A stretch of 64,000 bases of DNA, from assembly GCF_014651535.1 (NCBI RefSeq), contig NZ_BMXB01000004.1, forward strand, positions 4,477-68,476, read 5' to 3'. This DNA is from Salinimicrobium marinum (GTDB taxonomy: Bacteria; Bacteroidota; Bacteroidia; Flavobacteriales; Flavobacteriaceae). Shown here in pieces: positions 24,498-33,467 of this stretch. The position numbers and the translations under genes are program-made. A model generated the notes under the pieces. It made no database searches. It saw nothing but the letters and a program-made list of their open reading frames with translations, and had not been told where the DNA came from. Position 1 is the first letter of the stretch; each line of letters begins with the position of its first letter.

Positions 24498-25790
24498 TTA
24501 CGCCATTTCCTCCGGAACTCCGGTCTCGTATGGGTTTTCAGGATCATTGCTCCATTCAAACCAGCCACCGTCATAAACCGATACGTGGGGCCAGCCCATG
24601 AGCCAGGCATTAAACCAGGCTTCACTACCGCGCCAGCCTGTTCCGCAGTAGAAAGCAAGGTGTTTGTCGGGAGTGATTCCGTTTTTTTTCCAGATTTCTG
24701 CTGTCTCATGGAATTCGCGGGTGGTATGGTCAACATTTCGGTAGTTTTCCATGTGATAGGCATCACTTCCACAGTCGGCAAACACAGCTCCGGGAATCCG
24801 GCCTTTTGCCTCTATATAATTATAACCGCTTACTTCTCCAATATACTCCGGATAACTGCGTACGCATACCAGTTCGGAATCTGCTGCTGCCAGCATGTGT
24901 TTTGCTTCGGGAACATCTACCGCCAGTTCTGGATTTGCAGGAATCTCTGCCCCGAAATCACCTACCGGATTTTTCGGTACATCTTCCGTACTAATATCAT
25001 AGCCCGCATCTTCCCATGACTGGAATCCACCGTTGAGTACCCGCACGTCTTTGACGCCGGCATACATCATGATAAAAGCATTTCTTATAGCCCCAATGTC
25101 TCCGGCTGCACTGCCGGGAAATTCATCATCATTGTCGGGGAACATGAATTTCCCGTATAAAACCACGGTGGTGTCTGCTGTGATCCCATGCTCTTCAAGG
25201 GCTTTTTTCAGCTCTTTGGGACTGCGGCGGTTCCAGGTTTCCGGTGATTCCAGCGCATTGGTATCCATATCAATGGCACCCGGAATATGGCCAGTCAAAT
25301 AAGCATTACGGTTGCGATAGTGGGAATGAACTACCACATATTTATCATTGGTATATTCTGAAGGTTTTTCTCCGGAAATTAGTTGATGAACCCATTGCGC
25401 CGAAACCAGGTGCCGGTAATTCGCCAGCTTCTCCATTGGCAGGGACTCATCGTGAACATATTCTTCCAAAAAGCTATTATAAACTGAAATGTTTGGATAA
25501 TCTGCCTTTTCAAAATGGGCTGCTACTTTTTGGCTTTCTTCAGCAGTATAGCCGTAGAGAATAAGTTCATCTTCCGGAAGAATTTCCTTGTGGCGCACAC
25601 TTTCAATCCAGTCCATGTATTTTGTCCATTTTATGGGAAGTGATTTAGCTCCTTTTATATGTCCGCCTCTGCCTTCATTTTTTAATTTCCATCCATTATA
25701 TGCATTTACAGATCTTACATCAATGATTTTTGCTCCTTTTTCTTTGCGTTTTAGGAGTTCTTTGGTGGTCACTTCTTTATAATGGCTCAT
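24498..25790 (-). CDS. Sulfurtransferase with three rhodanese domains
   Basis: 430 residues made of three rhodanese folds: about 5-115, 130-270 and 290-425. Only the third keeps the active-site Cys (C382, in FYCGTGWRGSEAW). In the first and second the loop reads ILYGYTAEES and VLYGKFMFPDN, so these are inactive and probably structural. Internal hallmarks include ARGHIPGAI-like GHIPGAIDMDTNAL and GRIPGAVFADCG. There is no signal peptide, so it is cytoplasmic. The expected reaction is sulfur transfer from thiosulfate or 3-mercaptopyruvate to an acceptor. Three-domain forms are longer than the common two-domain enzymes. A second rhodanese gene lies 366 bp away, on the other strand. Confidence 0.9.
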   Translation of the reverse strand: MSHYKEVTTKELLKRKEKGAKIIDVRSVNAYNGWKLKNEGRGGHIKGAKSLPIKWTKYMDWIESVRHKEILPEDELILYGYTAEESQKVAAHFEKADYPNISVYNSFLEEYVHDESLPMEKLANYRHLVSAQWVHQLISGEKPSEYTNDKYVVVHSHYRNRNAYLTGHIPGAIDMDTNALESPETWNRRSPKELKKALEEHGITADTTVVLYGKFMFPDNDDEFPGSAAGDIGAIRNAFIMMYAGVKDVRVLNGGFQSWEDAGYDISTEDVPKNPVGDFGAEIPANPELAVDVPEAKHMLAAADSELVCVRSYPEYIGEVSGYNYIEAKGRIPGAVFADCGSDAYHMENYRNVDHTTREFHETAEIWKKNGITPDKHLAFYCGTGWRGSEAWFNAWLMGWPHVSVYDGGWFEWSNDPENPYETGVPEEMA

Positions 25791-26074
25791 TCCAGCTCGT
25801 TCTTTTTAGGTGATTTTTATTTAAAAAAGCCTGTGTTTAAAGGCCTTTTCGTAAATCTAGTAAAAAATTCCCTTTTTCCTTTAGAAGCTATAAAAGCTTT
25901 AACTAAAAATTTGGAACAGTAGAAACTTTCGTAATTAATGCTTTTTAGAAGTATCATTTTATCTGATTTTTGATCCTATAGATAACAGGATTAAATTTTA
26001 AAGCACATTCCGGCAGAGATAATTTTTAAAGGACTTCGGTCAGGTTTTTTCTCTTAGGAATTATTCTGGGGGTT

Positions 26075-26150
26075 TATCTTTGGTATAGAAAGTGCAGCAA
26101 TGTATGAAGGCAAAATGCTGTTTTGCAATAACATCAAATTTGTATCTTTA
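26075..26150 (+). promoter_or_regulatory. Promoter region of the rhodanese-DUF202 operon
   Basis: Two candidates are visible. TATCTTTG at 26075-26082 is a perfect -7 element. TTTG (26122-26125), 17-bp spacer, TATCTTTA (26143-26150) is a second promoter close to the ATG at 26156. Between them lies the inverted repeat GCAAAA (26110-26115)-N5-TTTTGC (26121-26126), which overlaps the second -33 element and could be an operator. Nothing else is visible in the 25791-26155 gap. Confidence 0.45.
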
Positions 26151-26155
26151 CTCTT

Positions 26156-26533
26156 ATGAAAAAGTTTTTTTTAATCTTACTAATTACAATGTTAACCTCT
26201 GTTTCTTTTGCACAGGAGCAGAAAGGTTTTGAAGTAATTTCGCCTGCCGAATATCAGGAGCAGATAAGGAGTGAACAAATACATTTAATTGATGTAAGAA
26301 CTCCCGAAGAGTTTGCGGAAAGCCATATAGAAGGAGCTAAAAATATAAATTTTCATTCAAATGATTTCTTAGCTCAGTTTTCTCAACTGGAACGTGAAAA
26401 ACCTGTATATCTCTACTGCAAAAGTGGTAACCGCAGCGGAAAAGCGGCCAAAGAACTCGCCGATATGGGCTTTACAAAAATTGTTGATCTTAAAGGCGGA
26501 TTCCTGGCCTGGAAAGAGTTTGTTAAAGAGTAA
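26156..26533 (+). CDS. Exported single-domain rhodanese-like protein
   Basis: 125 residues. A cleavable signal peptide (ends near SFAQ, residue 20) places it in the periplasm. One rhodanese domain follows, with LIDVRTPEEFAESHIEGAKNIN and the active-site loop YLYCKSGNRSGKAA; the Cys is present, so sulfur transfer or persulfide chemistry is possible. The DUF202 gene starts 3 bp after the stop, so they are one operon. Confidence 0.88.
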   Translation: MKKFFLILLITMLTSVSFAQEQKGFEVISPAEYQEQIRSEQIHLIDVRTPEEFAESHIEGAKNINFHSNDFLAQFSQLEREKPVYLYCKSGNRSGKAAKELADMGFTKIVDLKGGFLAWKEFVKE

Positions 26534-26536
26534 TTT

Positions 26537-26800
26537 ATGCCAAAGAAAGAAGAATTGATCACCCGCGACTGGCTGGCTATTGACAGAACGCGGATGGCTA
26601 ATGAAAGAACATTTTTAGCTTATTTTCGCACCTTTGTAGTAATCTTAAGCTCCGGAATAGCCATTTTAAAAGTAGAGGTCCTCGAGGAAATGTACGGACT
26701 TGGTGTTTTTCTTGTTATTGTGGCACCAATAATCCTCACGATTGGAGTTGGGCGTTTTATATACGTGAAAAGGCACATCAGGAAATATCACCAGGATTGA
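26537..26800 (+). CDS. DUF202 membrane protein
   Basis: 87 residues. The N-terminal LAIDRTRMANERTFLAYFRTF is the DUF202 (PF02656) signature, followed by hydrophobic helices at about 34-52 and 58-78. It is an inner-membrane protein of unknown role, translated directly after the exported rhodanese. The 26801-27037 gap downstream contains no feature I can support. Confidence 0.85.
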   Translation: MPKKEELITRDWLAIDRTRMANERTFLAYFRTFVVILSSGIAILKVEVLEEMYGLGVFLVIVAPIILTIGVGRFIYVKRHIRKYHQD

Positions 26801-27037
26801 TTTAATTGGTCTTTTCTAGCTCATTTTAGTCACTTCAGATGCTTCGGATAAAATTTCCTCATTCGGGGAAATCTGCTTTATCTGCAATTTTCCAATAATT
26901 CAGGAGCGTTCCTTCAGGAAATAGAAGCCGGAAAATACCTTTACTCCTGAACCTTCAGCAGTAAAAATTTCAGGAACATTTATTTAAGCAGATTTTCTAC
27001 TTCAGATTCTGTTGAAAATGCCTTAACTTTAAATCTT

Positions 27038-28168
27038 ATGAAAAAGAAGAATGAAGCAGTAAGAAAAGGCTTTGTATTCAAAAAATACGAAGAGCCGGAT
27101 ATTTCCCCTTTTGATAAACTTTTTGAGATTTTCAAGGAATTGATCACCCATACTTCGGGAGATTTTGACGAAGCTATTGAATGGTTGCGGCAGCTCGATG
27201 TGGAATATAGCCTCACAACAGAGGATTATTCGATCGATGATTTTATTGAGGACCTTAAGAAGAAGGGATATATTCGTGAAGAAATTGATCCCGACGGTAA
27301 TGGTGGGATGGCCATTACGGCGAAGACCGAAAGAGCCATTCGGCAGCAGGCACTAAACCACATTTTCGGAAACCTTAGAAAAAGTAAATCGGGTAACCAT
27401 TCTACCAAACGACAGGGAATGGGAGATGAACATACCGGGGAGTTCAAAGATTTCCATTATGGAGATCCACTTGATAAAATCTCCATGACCGAAAGTCTGA
27501 GAAATGCGCAGATAAATCACGGTACAGGCGATTTCAAAATGACCGAAGATGATCTTGTGGTCGAGGAAACTCATCATAAATCCCAGATGAGCACCGTTTT
27601 AATGATCGACATTAGCCATAGTATGATCCTCTACGGCGAAGACAGAATCACCCCTGCGAAAAAGGTGGCCATGGCGCTCGCAGAACTCATTACTACCCGC
27701 TATCCGAAAGATACTTTGGATATTCTGGTCTTTGGAAATGATGCCTGGGCAATTTCCATTGCAGATCTGCCGTATCTTAATGTAGGGCCTTATCATACCA
27801 ACACTGTTGCAGGCTTGCAACTGGCGATGGATCTTTTGCGCCGAAAACGAAATACCAATAAACAGATATTTATGATCACCGACGGCAAACCGAGCTGCAT
27901 CAGGGAAAGGGATGGTACATATTACAAGAACAGTATGGGGCTTGATTCCTATATTGTTGACAAATGTTACAATGCCGCACGGCAGGCAAGAAAATTACAT
28001 ATTCCCATCACCACGTTCATGATTGCACAGGATCCCTACCTCGAGCGTTTTGTGCGGGAGTTTACGCAGGCGAACCAGGGGAAGGCATTTTTCACCGGAC
28101 TAAAAGGGCTGGGGGAAATGATCTTTGAAGATTATGAAGCGAATAGAAAAAGAAGGATAAAAGGTTAA
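27038..28168 (+). CDS. VWA-domain protein, partner of MoxR-like AAA+ ATPase
   Basis: 376 residues. The N-terminal 170 residues are charged and helical (FDKLFEIFKELITHTSGDFDEAIEWLRQLD, then GDEHTGEFKDFHYGDPLDKISM). The C-terminal half (about 180-365) is a von Willebrand A domain with the metal-binding MIDAS motif D-x-S-x-S in LMIDISHSMILYG, plus ITDGKPSCIRE carrying the later Asp. There is no signal peptide or membrane helix, so it is cytoplasmic. Soluble VWA proteins paired with MoxR-type ATPases act as chaperone-like or metal-insertion pairs. The ATPase gene lies 128 bp downstream on the same strand. Confidence 0.85.
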   Translation: MKKKNEAVRKGFVFKKYEEPDISPFDKLFEIFKELITHTSGDFDEAIEWLRQLDVEYSLTTEDYSIDDFIEDLKKKGYIREEIDPDGNGGMAITAKTERAIRQQALNHIFGNLRKSKSGNHSTKRQGMGDEHTGEFKDFHYGDPLDKISMTESLRNAQINHGTGDFKMTEDDLVVEETHHKSQMSTVLMIDISHSMILYGEDRITPAKKVAMALAELITTRYPKDTLDILVFGNDAWAISIADLPYLNVGPYHTNTVAGLQLAMDLLRRKRNTNKQIFMITDGKPSCIRERDGTYYKNSMGLDSYIVDKCYNAARQARKLHIPITTFMIAQDPYLERFVREFTQANQGKAFFTGLKGLGEMIFEDYEANRKRRIKG

Positions 28169-28296
28169 ACATAGGTTCAGTAATAAGAGGAGTAACAGTA
28201 ATTTTTTACAGTTTTTTGACATTTCCTGAAATATTTTAAATGACGGCTGTGAAAAAGCCAGCTGCCTAACATTTACCACTGCATTAAAAAGAACAC

Positions 28297-29760
28297 ATGA
28301 AAAAAGAAGATATTAAAAATTTTGGAACACTGAAAAAATCAGGTTACCAAAGCAAGAGTATAAAAGAAGAGCTAAGACAAAATCTAATAGAACGAATTAA
28401 AAAAGGAGAAGCGGCTTTTGAAGGGATTCACGGGTATGAACACACTGTAATTCCAGAGCTGGAAAGAGCTATTCTATCTAAACATAATATCAATTTGCTG
28501 GGGCTGCGCGGGCAGGCAAAAACCAGGCTGGCTAGGCTAATGGTAAACCTTCTGGATGAATGGATTCCGGTGGTGGAAGGATCTGAAATCAATGATGATC
28601 CTTTAAAGCCAATTTCAAGATTTGCAAAAGAACTTCTGAAGGAAAAAGGGGATGATACACCTATTTCCTGGGTGCACCGTGAGGAGCGGTTCTTTGAAAA
28701 ACTTGCTACCCCAGATGTTACGGTGGCCGATCTTATTGGTGATGTTGACCCAATAAAAGCCGCAAACCTGAAACTGAGTTATGCCGATGACCGGGTGATC
28801 CACTTCGGAATGATTCCGCGGGCGAACAGAAGTATTTTTGTGATCAACGAATTGCCCGATTTGCAGGCAAGGATCCAGGTGGCTTTGTTCAACATACTTC
28901 AGGAAGGCGATATCCAGATAAGGGGATTTAAACTGAGACTTCCGCTGGATATGCAGTTTATTTTTACTGCAAACCCCGAAGATTATACAAACCGCGGAAG
29001 CATTGTGACTCCCTTAAAAGACAGGATAGGATCTCAGATCCTTACCCATTATCCTAAATCAATTGAGATTGCAAAATCCATTACACAACAGGAGGCAAGG
29101 CTGGATGAACGTCAGCAGAATATGATACATGTTCCCGAACTGGCAAAAGACCTGCTGGAACAGATTAGTTTCGAAGCCCGCGACAATGAATTTATAGATG
29201 CTCGAAGCGGGATTAGTGCCAGGATGAGTATTTCGGCTTTTGAAAACCTGCTAAGTACAGCCGAACGCCGGGCCATTAAGAACGGAGAAGATAAAACGCT
29301 GTTGAGGTTTGGCGATTTCCTCGGAGTTATCCCGGCAATAACCGGAAAAGTAGAGCTGGTTTATGAAGGAGAGCAGGAGGGAAGCGCTACCGTTGCCCAT
29401 CAATTGATTGGTGATGCTGTGAAGACCTTGTTCCCCGATTTCTTTCCGAAGATTGAGAAGCTGGAAAAAGCAGATGCAGAGAGTCCGTACAATGATCTTG
29501 TGGAGTGGTTCTTTTCAGAATCGGGATTTGAACTTCTGGATGATATATCCGATGAAGAATACAAAAAACAGCTCAATTCAATTCCGCCTCTAAACGAGCT
29601 TATCAAAAAATACCAAAAAGATATCCCAGAGCAGGATAGCTACTTCCTGAAGGAGTTTTTACTATGGGGATTGGTGGAATACAGAAAACTCAATAAATTC
29701 CGCTTTTCTGAAGGTCTTCAGTTCAAGGATCTCTACGGAAGCTATATCAGCGGACTTTAA
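28297..29760 (+). CDS. MoxR/ChlI-like AAA+ ATPase
   Basis: 487 residues. The AAA+ core runs from about 45 to 280. Walker A is GLRGQAKTRLAR, with Ala where the usual GxxGxGKT has Gly. Walker B is SIFVINELPDLQ, with Asn-Glu in place of Asp-Glu. Sensor 1 is FIFTANPEDYTNRG, resembling Mg-chelatase ChlI/BchI and MoxR. The C-terminal region (about 300-487) is helical, without an added domain. With the VWA protein upstream it forms the MoxR-VWA pair, which remodels a client protein with ATP. The client cannot be told from neighbours, since the next operon is thrABC and a terminator separates them. Confidence 0.85.
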   Translation: MKKEDIKNFGTLKKSGYQSKSIKEELRQNLIERIKKGEAAFEGIHGYEHTVIPELERAILSKHNINLLGLRGQAKTRLARLMVNLLDEWIPVVEGSEINDDPLKPISRFAKELLKEKGDDTPISWVHREERFFEKLATPDVTVADLIGDVDPIKAANLKLSYADDRVIHFGMIPRANRSIFVINELPDLQARIQVALFNILQEGDIQIRGFKLRLPLDMQFIFTANPEDYTNRGSIVTPLKDRIGSQILTHYPKSIEIAKSITQQEARLDERQQNMIHVPELAKDLLEQISFEARDNEFIDARSGISARMSISAFENLLSTAERRAIKNGEDKTLLRFGDFLGVIPAITGKVELVYEGEQEGSATVAHQLIGDAVKTLFPDFFPKIEKLEKADAESPYNDLVEWFFSESGFELLDDISDEEYKKQLNSIPPLNELIKKYQKDIPEQDSYFLKEFLLWGLVEYRKLNKFRFSEGLQFKDLYGSYISGL

Positions 29761-29784
29761 ATAACTTTTCATTACAGAAAAAAC

Positions 29785-29824
29785 AAAAAATGCCTCATCA
29801 TTTTATGGATGAGGCATTTTTTTA
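29785..29824 (+). terminator. Strong terminator after the AAA+ gene
   Basis: TGCCTCATC (29791-29799) pairs with GATGAGGCA (29808-29816), extended by flanking A and T runs on both sides. It could work in both directions but only the plus-strand gene ends here. Confidence 0.9.
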
Positions 29825-29895
29825 TTCCCTAATTCAGAATTTCATATTTCTTGTCGAAAATGTGATTTTTCATTTCTTTTATAGTTAAAAATATA

Positions 29896-30091
29896 TACAT
29901 TTACCATCAGTTTATACTGATAATGAGAAACGACCAGTCCATATTTACTTCTACAACTTCTGCTATGATGGCTGGCATGATGATTATTTCTACTACGATT
30001 ACCCCTTTGGGGTAGTAAGCAATATATTCCGTCCGCATTCCTATTTGCTTTTAAGCAGGCAAATAATCCTTTAATCAACTAAAACCATATT
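29896..30091 (+). promoter_or_regulatory. thrABC leader region with regulatory structures
   Basis: TACATTTA (29896-29903) is a 7/8 match to the -7 consensus, so transcription would begin near 29908. The leader ORF occupies 29923-30015. A hairpin, TACCCC (30000-30005) with GGGGTA (30009-30014), covers its last codons and stop. An alternative pairs TACTAC (29991-29996) with GTAGTA (30012-30017). A third stem pairs TATTTGC (30042-30048) with GCAAATA (30059-30065). None is followed by a clear T run, so the mode of control (terminator, Rho or translation) is uncertain. Confidence 0.55.
29923..30015 (+). CDS. Threonine operon leader peptide, 30 residues
   Basis: ATG 29923 to TAG 30015. The peptide starts MRNDQSIF and continues with clusters such as TSTT, AMMAGMMII and STTIT. 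It contains six Thr, four Ile and five Met in 30 residues, the amino acids derived from the ThrA branch of the aspartate pathway. It lies 76 bp upstream of thrA, after a promoter-like element, with alternative hairpins at its 3' end. This is the layout of an attenuation leader peptide. I did not verify conservation, but such composition is very unlikely by chance. No Shine-Dalgarno sequence is seen, as usual here. Confidence 0.75.
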   Translation: MRNDQSIFTSTTSAMMAGMMIISTTITPLG

Positions 30092-32539
30092 ATGAATATT
30101 TTGAAATTCGGAGGCTCCTCTGTGGCATCCCCAGATCGTATAAAAAAAGTTGCTGAAATTGTTCAGAAGAAAGCACAGGAAAAAAATACGGTGGCTGTAT
30201 TTTCGGCTTTTGGAGGAGTAACCAATGACCTTCTCAAAATGGCAGAATTAGCTGCCGATGAAGATCTAACCTACAAAGATCTTCTGGAGAAAAATGAAAA
30301 ACGGCATCTGGAAGCGGTAAAAACCCTTATTCCCGTAAAAGATCAAAGCAGTATTTTAAGTAAGGTCAAGAATGAATTCAACCGGCTGGAAACCCTGTAT
30401 GAAGGGGTTTACCTGCTCAACGAGCTTTCCAACAGAACAAAACACGTGATTGCAGGCTACGGGGAGATTCTTTCTTCTCTTATTATTACAGAATATTTTA
30501 GAAGTCTGGGAGAAGAAGTTCAGTTTGTTGATTCCAGGGAGCTTATTGTTTGTAAAAATACCAATGAAAAGATCCAGGTGAATTATGAGAAAACCTATAA
30601 TAATATTGAAGATTTCTTTTCTGAACATGAAGCCAATATCTTTGTGGCCCCTGGATTTGTGGCCAGAAATGAGCAGGGAATCCCCAGCACTTTAGGTAGG
30701 GGAGGATCAGATTTTACAGCAGCGATCTTTGCCGGGGCTCTTAATGTAGAGAGGCTTACAGTGTATACTGATGTAGATGGAATGTACACGGCAAATCCAA
30801 ACATCGTCCCGCAGGCGTATTCGCTAAAGAATATTTCTTATCAGGAAGCGATGGAATTATCTCATTTTGGAGCCAAGGTGTTATATCCACCCACACTTCA
30901 GCCCTTGCTGAACAAGGGAATCGAGATCCATATAAAAAACACTTTCAGGCCCGAAGAGGAAGGAACATTGATCTCGAAAGGTAGCCAGGAGAATTTCAGA
31001 TGGGTGACAGGAATTACACATATTGATTCTGTCAAGCTCGTGAATATCGAAGGCAGCGGAATGGTAGGTATTCCGGGTTTTTCAAAACGTTGTTTTGACG
31101 TCCTTTTTCATGAAAATATCAACGTGGTATTAATTACCCAGGCTTCTTCTGAACATAGTATTTGCATTGCCGTAAAAGGAGACGAGGCCGAAGCTGCAAA
31201 ACTGGCTTTGAATGAAGCTTTTGAAGTAGAGATCCAAAGTCATAAGATCAAAGCTGTGGAGGTTGAAGATAAGGTGGCCATCGTTGCATTGGTTGGGGAC
31301 AGGATGAAGAGCCATCATGGATTGAGCGGAAAAATGTTCAGTGCACTGGGAAATAACAATATTAACATCAGGGCCATTGCACAGGGATCATCTGAAAGGA
31401 ATATTTCTGCCGTGATCGCAAAGAAAGATGTTACAAAGGCACTCAATGTCCTTCACGAGCAGTTTTTCGAAGTTCCGTCAAAAGAACTCAACCTGTTCAT
31501 TACCGGCGTCGGAAATGTTGGGAGTAAACTGCTGAATCAGTTGAAGAGTCAGGAGCAGTATTTACTGGATAAACTGCGACTGAAGGTAAGGATCCTCGGA
31601 CTTTCAAATTCCCGGAAAATGATCTTTGATGAGAACGGACTTGATCTTGATAAATGGCAGGACCTGATCGAAGAAGGAGAAAAAGCAGATCAGAAAGCCT
31701 TTTTTGAAAAGGTAAAAGAACTGAATTTAAGGAACAGCATTTTTGTGGATAACACCGCAAGTGCAGAGATCTCTTCCCTCTACAGTGCCTACCTCGGAAA
31801 TTCCATTTCTGTGGTGACCTGTAATAAGATTGCCTGCTCTCAGGACTTCCAGGGATATACAAGGCTGCAGGATCTCTCCCGGGAATACGGAGCTTCCTTC
31901 CTCTATGAAACCAACGTGGGTGCAGGATTACCAATTATTGATACCCTTAAGAACCTCGTAGCTTCGGGGGATAGAGTAACAAAAATTCAGGCGGTACTTT
32001 CCGGAAGTCTCAATTTTGTTTTCAATAATTATAAAGGCGAAGAACCTTTTTACAAGGTAGTGGAAGCGGCCATGAAAGAAGGCTACACTGAACCCGATCC
32101 AAAAATAGACCTTAGCGGCATTGATGTTGCCCGAAAGATTTTGATCCTTTCCCGTGAAAGCGGACTGGAAATGGAGCTGGGGGATATCGAAAACGACAGC
32201 TTCCTTTCTGAAGCAAGCCTGAATTCTGAATCAAATGAAGTCTTTTTTGATCTACTGAAACAGGACGAACCCGACTTTAAAAAGATGTACGAAAGTGCAG
32301 CTGAAAATAATGCTCAGCTAAAATATGTAGCTCAGCTGGAAGATGGAAAAGCTAAAGTGGGATTACAACAAGTAGGCCCCGAACATCCGTTCTACAATTT
32401 AAGCGGGAGTGACAATATCGTGTTGTTTTTTACAGACAGGTATAGTCAGCAGCCATTGATCGTAAAAGGAGCGGGCGCAGGTGCAGATGTGACTGCCTCC
32501 GGAATTTTCGCAGACGTAATAAGGATCGGAAAAAAGTAA
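30092..32539 (+). CDS. thrA: Bifunctional aspartokinase / homoserine dehydrogenase
   Basis: 815 residues. The aspartokinase half (about 1-455) starts with LKFGGSSVASPDRIKK and includes RGGSDFTAA and the tandem ACT region (LVNIEGSGMVGIPGFSKRCF and GDRMKSHHGLSGKMFSAL). The homoserine dehydrogenase half (about 460-815) begins NLFITGVGNVGSKLL (Rossmann GxGxxG), with TCNKIACS, SLNFVFNNY and GYTEPDPKIDLSGIDVARKILIL. It phosphorylates aspartate and later reduces aspartate semialdehyde to homoserine. It is probably feedback-inhibited by threonine through its ACT domains (family knowledge). First gene of thrABC, behind the leader peptide. Confidence 0.96.
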   Translation: MNILKFGGSSVASPDRIKKVAEIVQKKAQEKNTVAVFSAFGGVTNDLLKMAELAADEDLTYKDLLEKNEKRHLEAVKTLIPVKDQSSILSKVKNEFNRLETLYEGVYLLNELSNRTKHVIAGYGEILSSLIITEYFRSLGEEVQFVDSRELIVCKNTNEKIQVNYEKTYNNIEDFFSEHEANIFVAPGFVARNEQGIPSTLGRGGSDFTAAIFAGALNVERLTVYTDVDGMYTANPNIVPQAYSLKNISYQEAMELSHFGAKVLYPPTLQPLLNKGIEIHIKNTFRPEEEGTLISKGSQENFRWVTGITHIDSVKLVNIEGSGMVGIPGFSKRCFDVLFHENINVVLITQASSEHSICIAVKGDEAEAAKLALNEAFEVEIQSHKIKAVEVEDKVAIVALVGDRMKSHHGLSGKMFSALGNNNINIRAIAQGSSERNISAVIAKKDVTKALNVLHEQFFEVPSKELNLFITGVGNVGSKLLNQLKSQEQYLLDKLRLKVRILGLSNSRKMIFDENGLDLDKWQDLIEEGEKADQKAFFEKVKELNLRNSIFVDNTASAEISSLYSAYLGNSISVVTCNKIACSQDFQGYTRLQDLSREYGASFLYETNVGAGLPIIDTLKNLVASGDRVTKIQAVLSGSLNFVFNNYKGEEPFYKVVEAAMKEGYTEPDPKIDLSGIDVARKILILSRESGLEMELGDIENDSFLSEASLNSESNEVFFDLLKQDEPDFKKMYESAAENNAQLKYVAQLEDGKAKVGLQQVGPEHPFYNLSGSDNIVLFFTDRYSQQPLIVKGAGAGADVTASGIFADVIRIGKK

Positions 32540-32542
32540 AGG

Positions 32543-33466
32543 ATGGATGAAATAAAAATTTTCGCCCCTGCGACTGTTGCGAACCTTTCCTGCGGATTTG
32601 ACGTATTGGGTTGTTGCCTGGATACGGTGGGAGATGAAATGCTCATTAGGAAAAACAATTCCCGGGAGGTAAAGATCACTAAAATAACCGGTCAGGATTT
32701 GCCTTTGGAAACAGATAAGAATGTTGCTGGGGTTGCTGTAAAAGCAATGCTGGAGAAGTTGAATAGTGATCAGGGGTTTGATATAGAGATCTATAAAAAG
32801 ATCAAATCCGGTAGCGGAATTGGGAGTAGCGCTGCCAGTTCTGCCGGAGCTGTTTTTGCAGTAAATAAACTGCTGAATGAACCTTTTTCATTGCAGGAAT
32901 TGATTCCGTTTGCCATGGAAGGGGAGCGGCTGGCGAGCGGAAATGCACATGCAGATAATGTTGCGCCGGCGCTCTTGGGAGGCTTTAGCCTTGTAAAAAG
33001 CTACGAGCCGCTGGAAATTCTAAAACTTCCAACTCCGCCGGAACTCCGCATGGTGATTCTGCATCCGTTGATCGAAGTGAACACCAGGGATTCCCGGTCG
33101 ATCATCAAACAAAGCATCAGCCTTAAAAAAGCAATTAATCAGTGGGGGAATCTGGCGGCACTGGTGAGCGCTTTGTATACCGAAGACTACGGACTTTTGG
33201 GTAGGAGCCTGAAAGATGAGATAGTCGAGCCGGTGAGGTCAATTCTCATTCCGTTTTTTGATGAGCTTAAAAAAATCGCCAAAGACCATGGAGCACTCGG
33301 CTTCGGAATTTCAGGTTCGGGGCCTTCGGTTTTTGCAATGTGCCGTGGCGAAGAAAAAGCTGAAGAGGTCAAAAAAGCGATTCAGGAGTTTTATCAGGAA
33401 AAAGAAATAGAATTCGATCTGCATTTATCGAAGATCGGTAACGAAGGAATAAAAATTTTAGGATAG
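32543..33466 (+). CDS. thrB: Homoserine kinase
   Basis: 307 residues, a GHMP kinase: PATVANLSCGFDVLGCCL near the N-terminus, the ATP loop KSGSGIGSSAASSAGAVFAVN, and the C-terminal ALGFGISGSGPSVFAMC. It phosphorylates homoserine before threonine synthase acts. It starts 3 bp after the thrA stop and ends 1 bp before thrC, so the three are one transcript with tight translational spacing. Confidence 0.96.
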   Translation: MDEIKIFAPATVANLSCGFDVLGCCLDTVGDEMLIRKNNSREVKITKITGQDLPLETDKNVAGVAVKAMLEKLNSDQGFDIEIYKKIKSGSGIGSSAASSAGAVFAVNKLLNEPFSLQELIPFAMEGERLASGNAHADNVAPALLGGFSLVKSYEPLEILKLPTPPELRMVILHPLIEVNTRDSRSIIKQSISLKKAINQWGNLAALVSALYTEDYGLLGRSLKDEIVEPVRSILIPFFDELKKIAKDHGALGFGISGSGPSVFAMCRGEEKAEEVKKAIQEFYQEKEIEFDLHLSKIGNEGIKILG

Positions 33467-33467
33467 G

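Noticed and set aside
29842-30078. 78-codon minus-strand ORF opposite the thr leader
   Set aside because: It is the antisense of the leader region and contains no plausible domain; the plus-strand leader peptide explains the sequence better.
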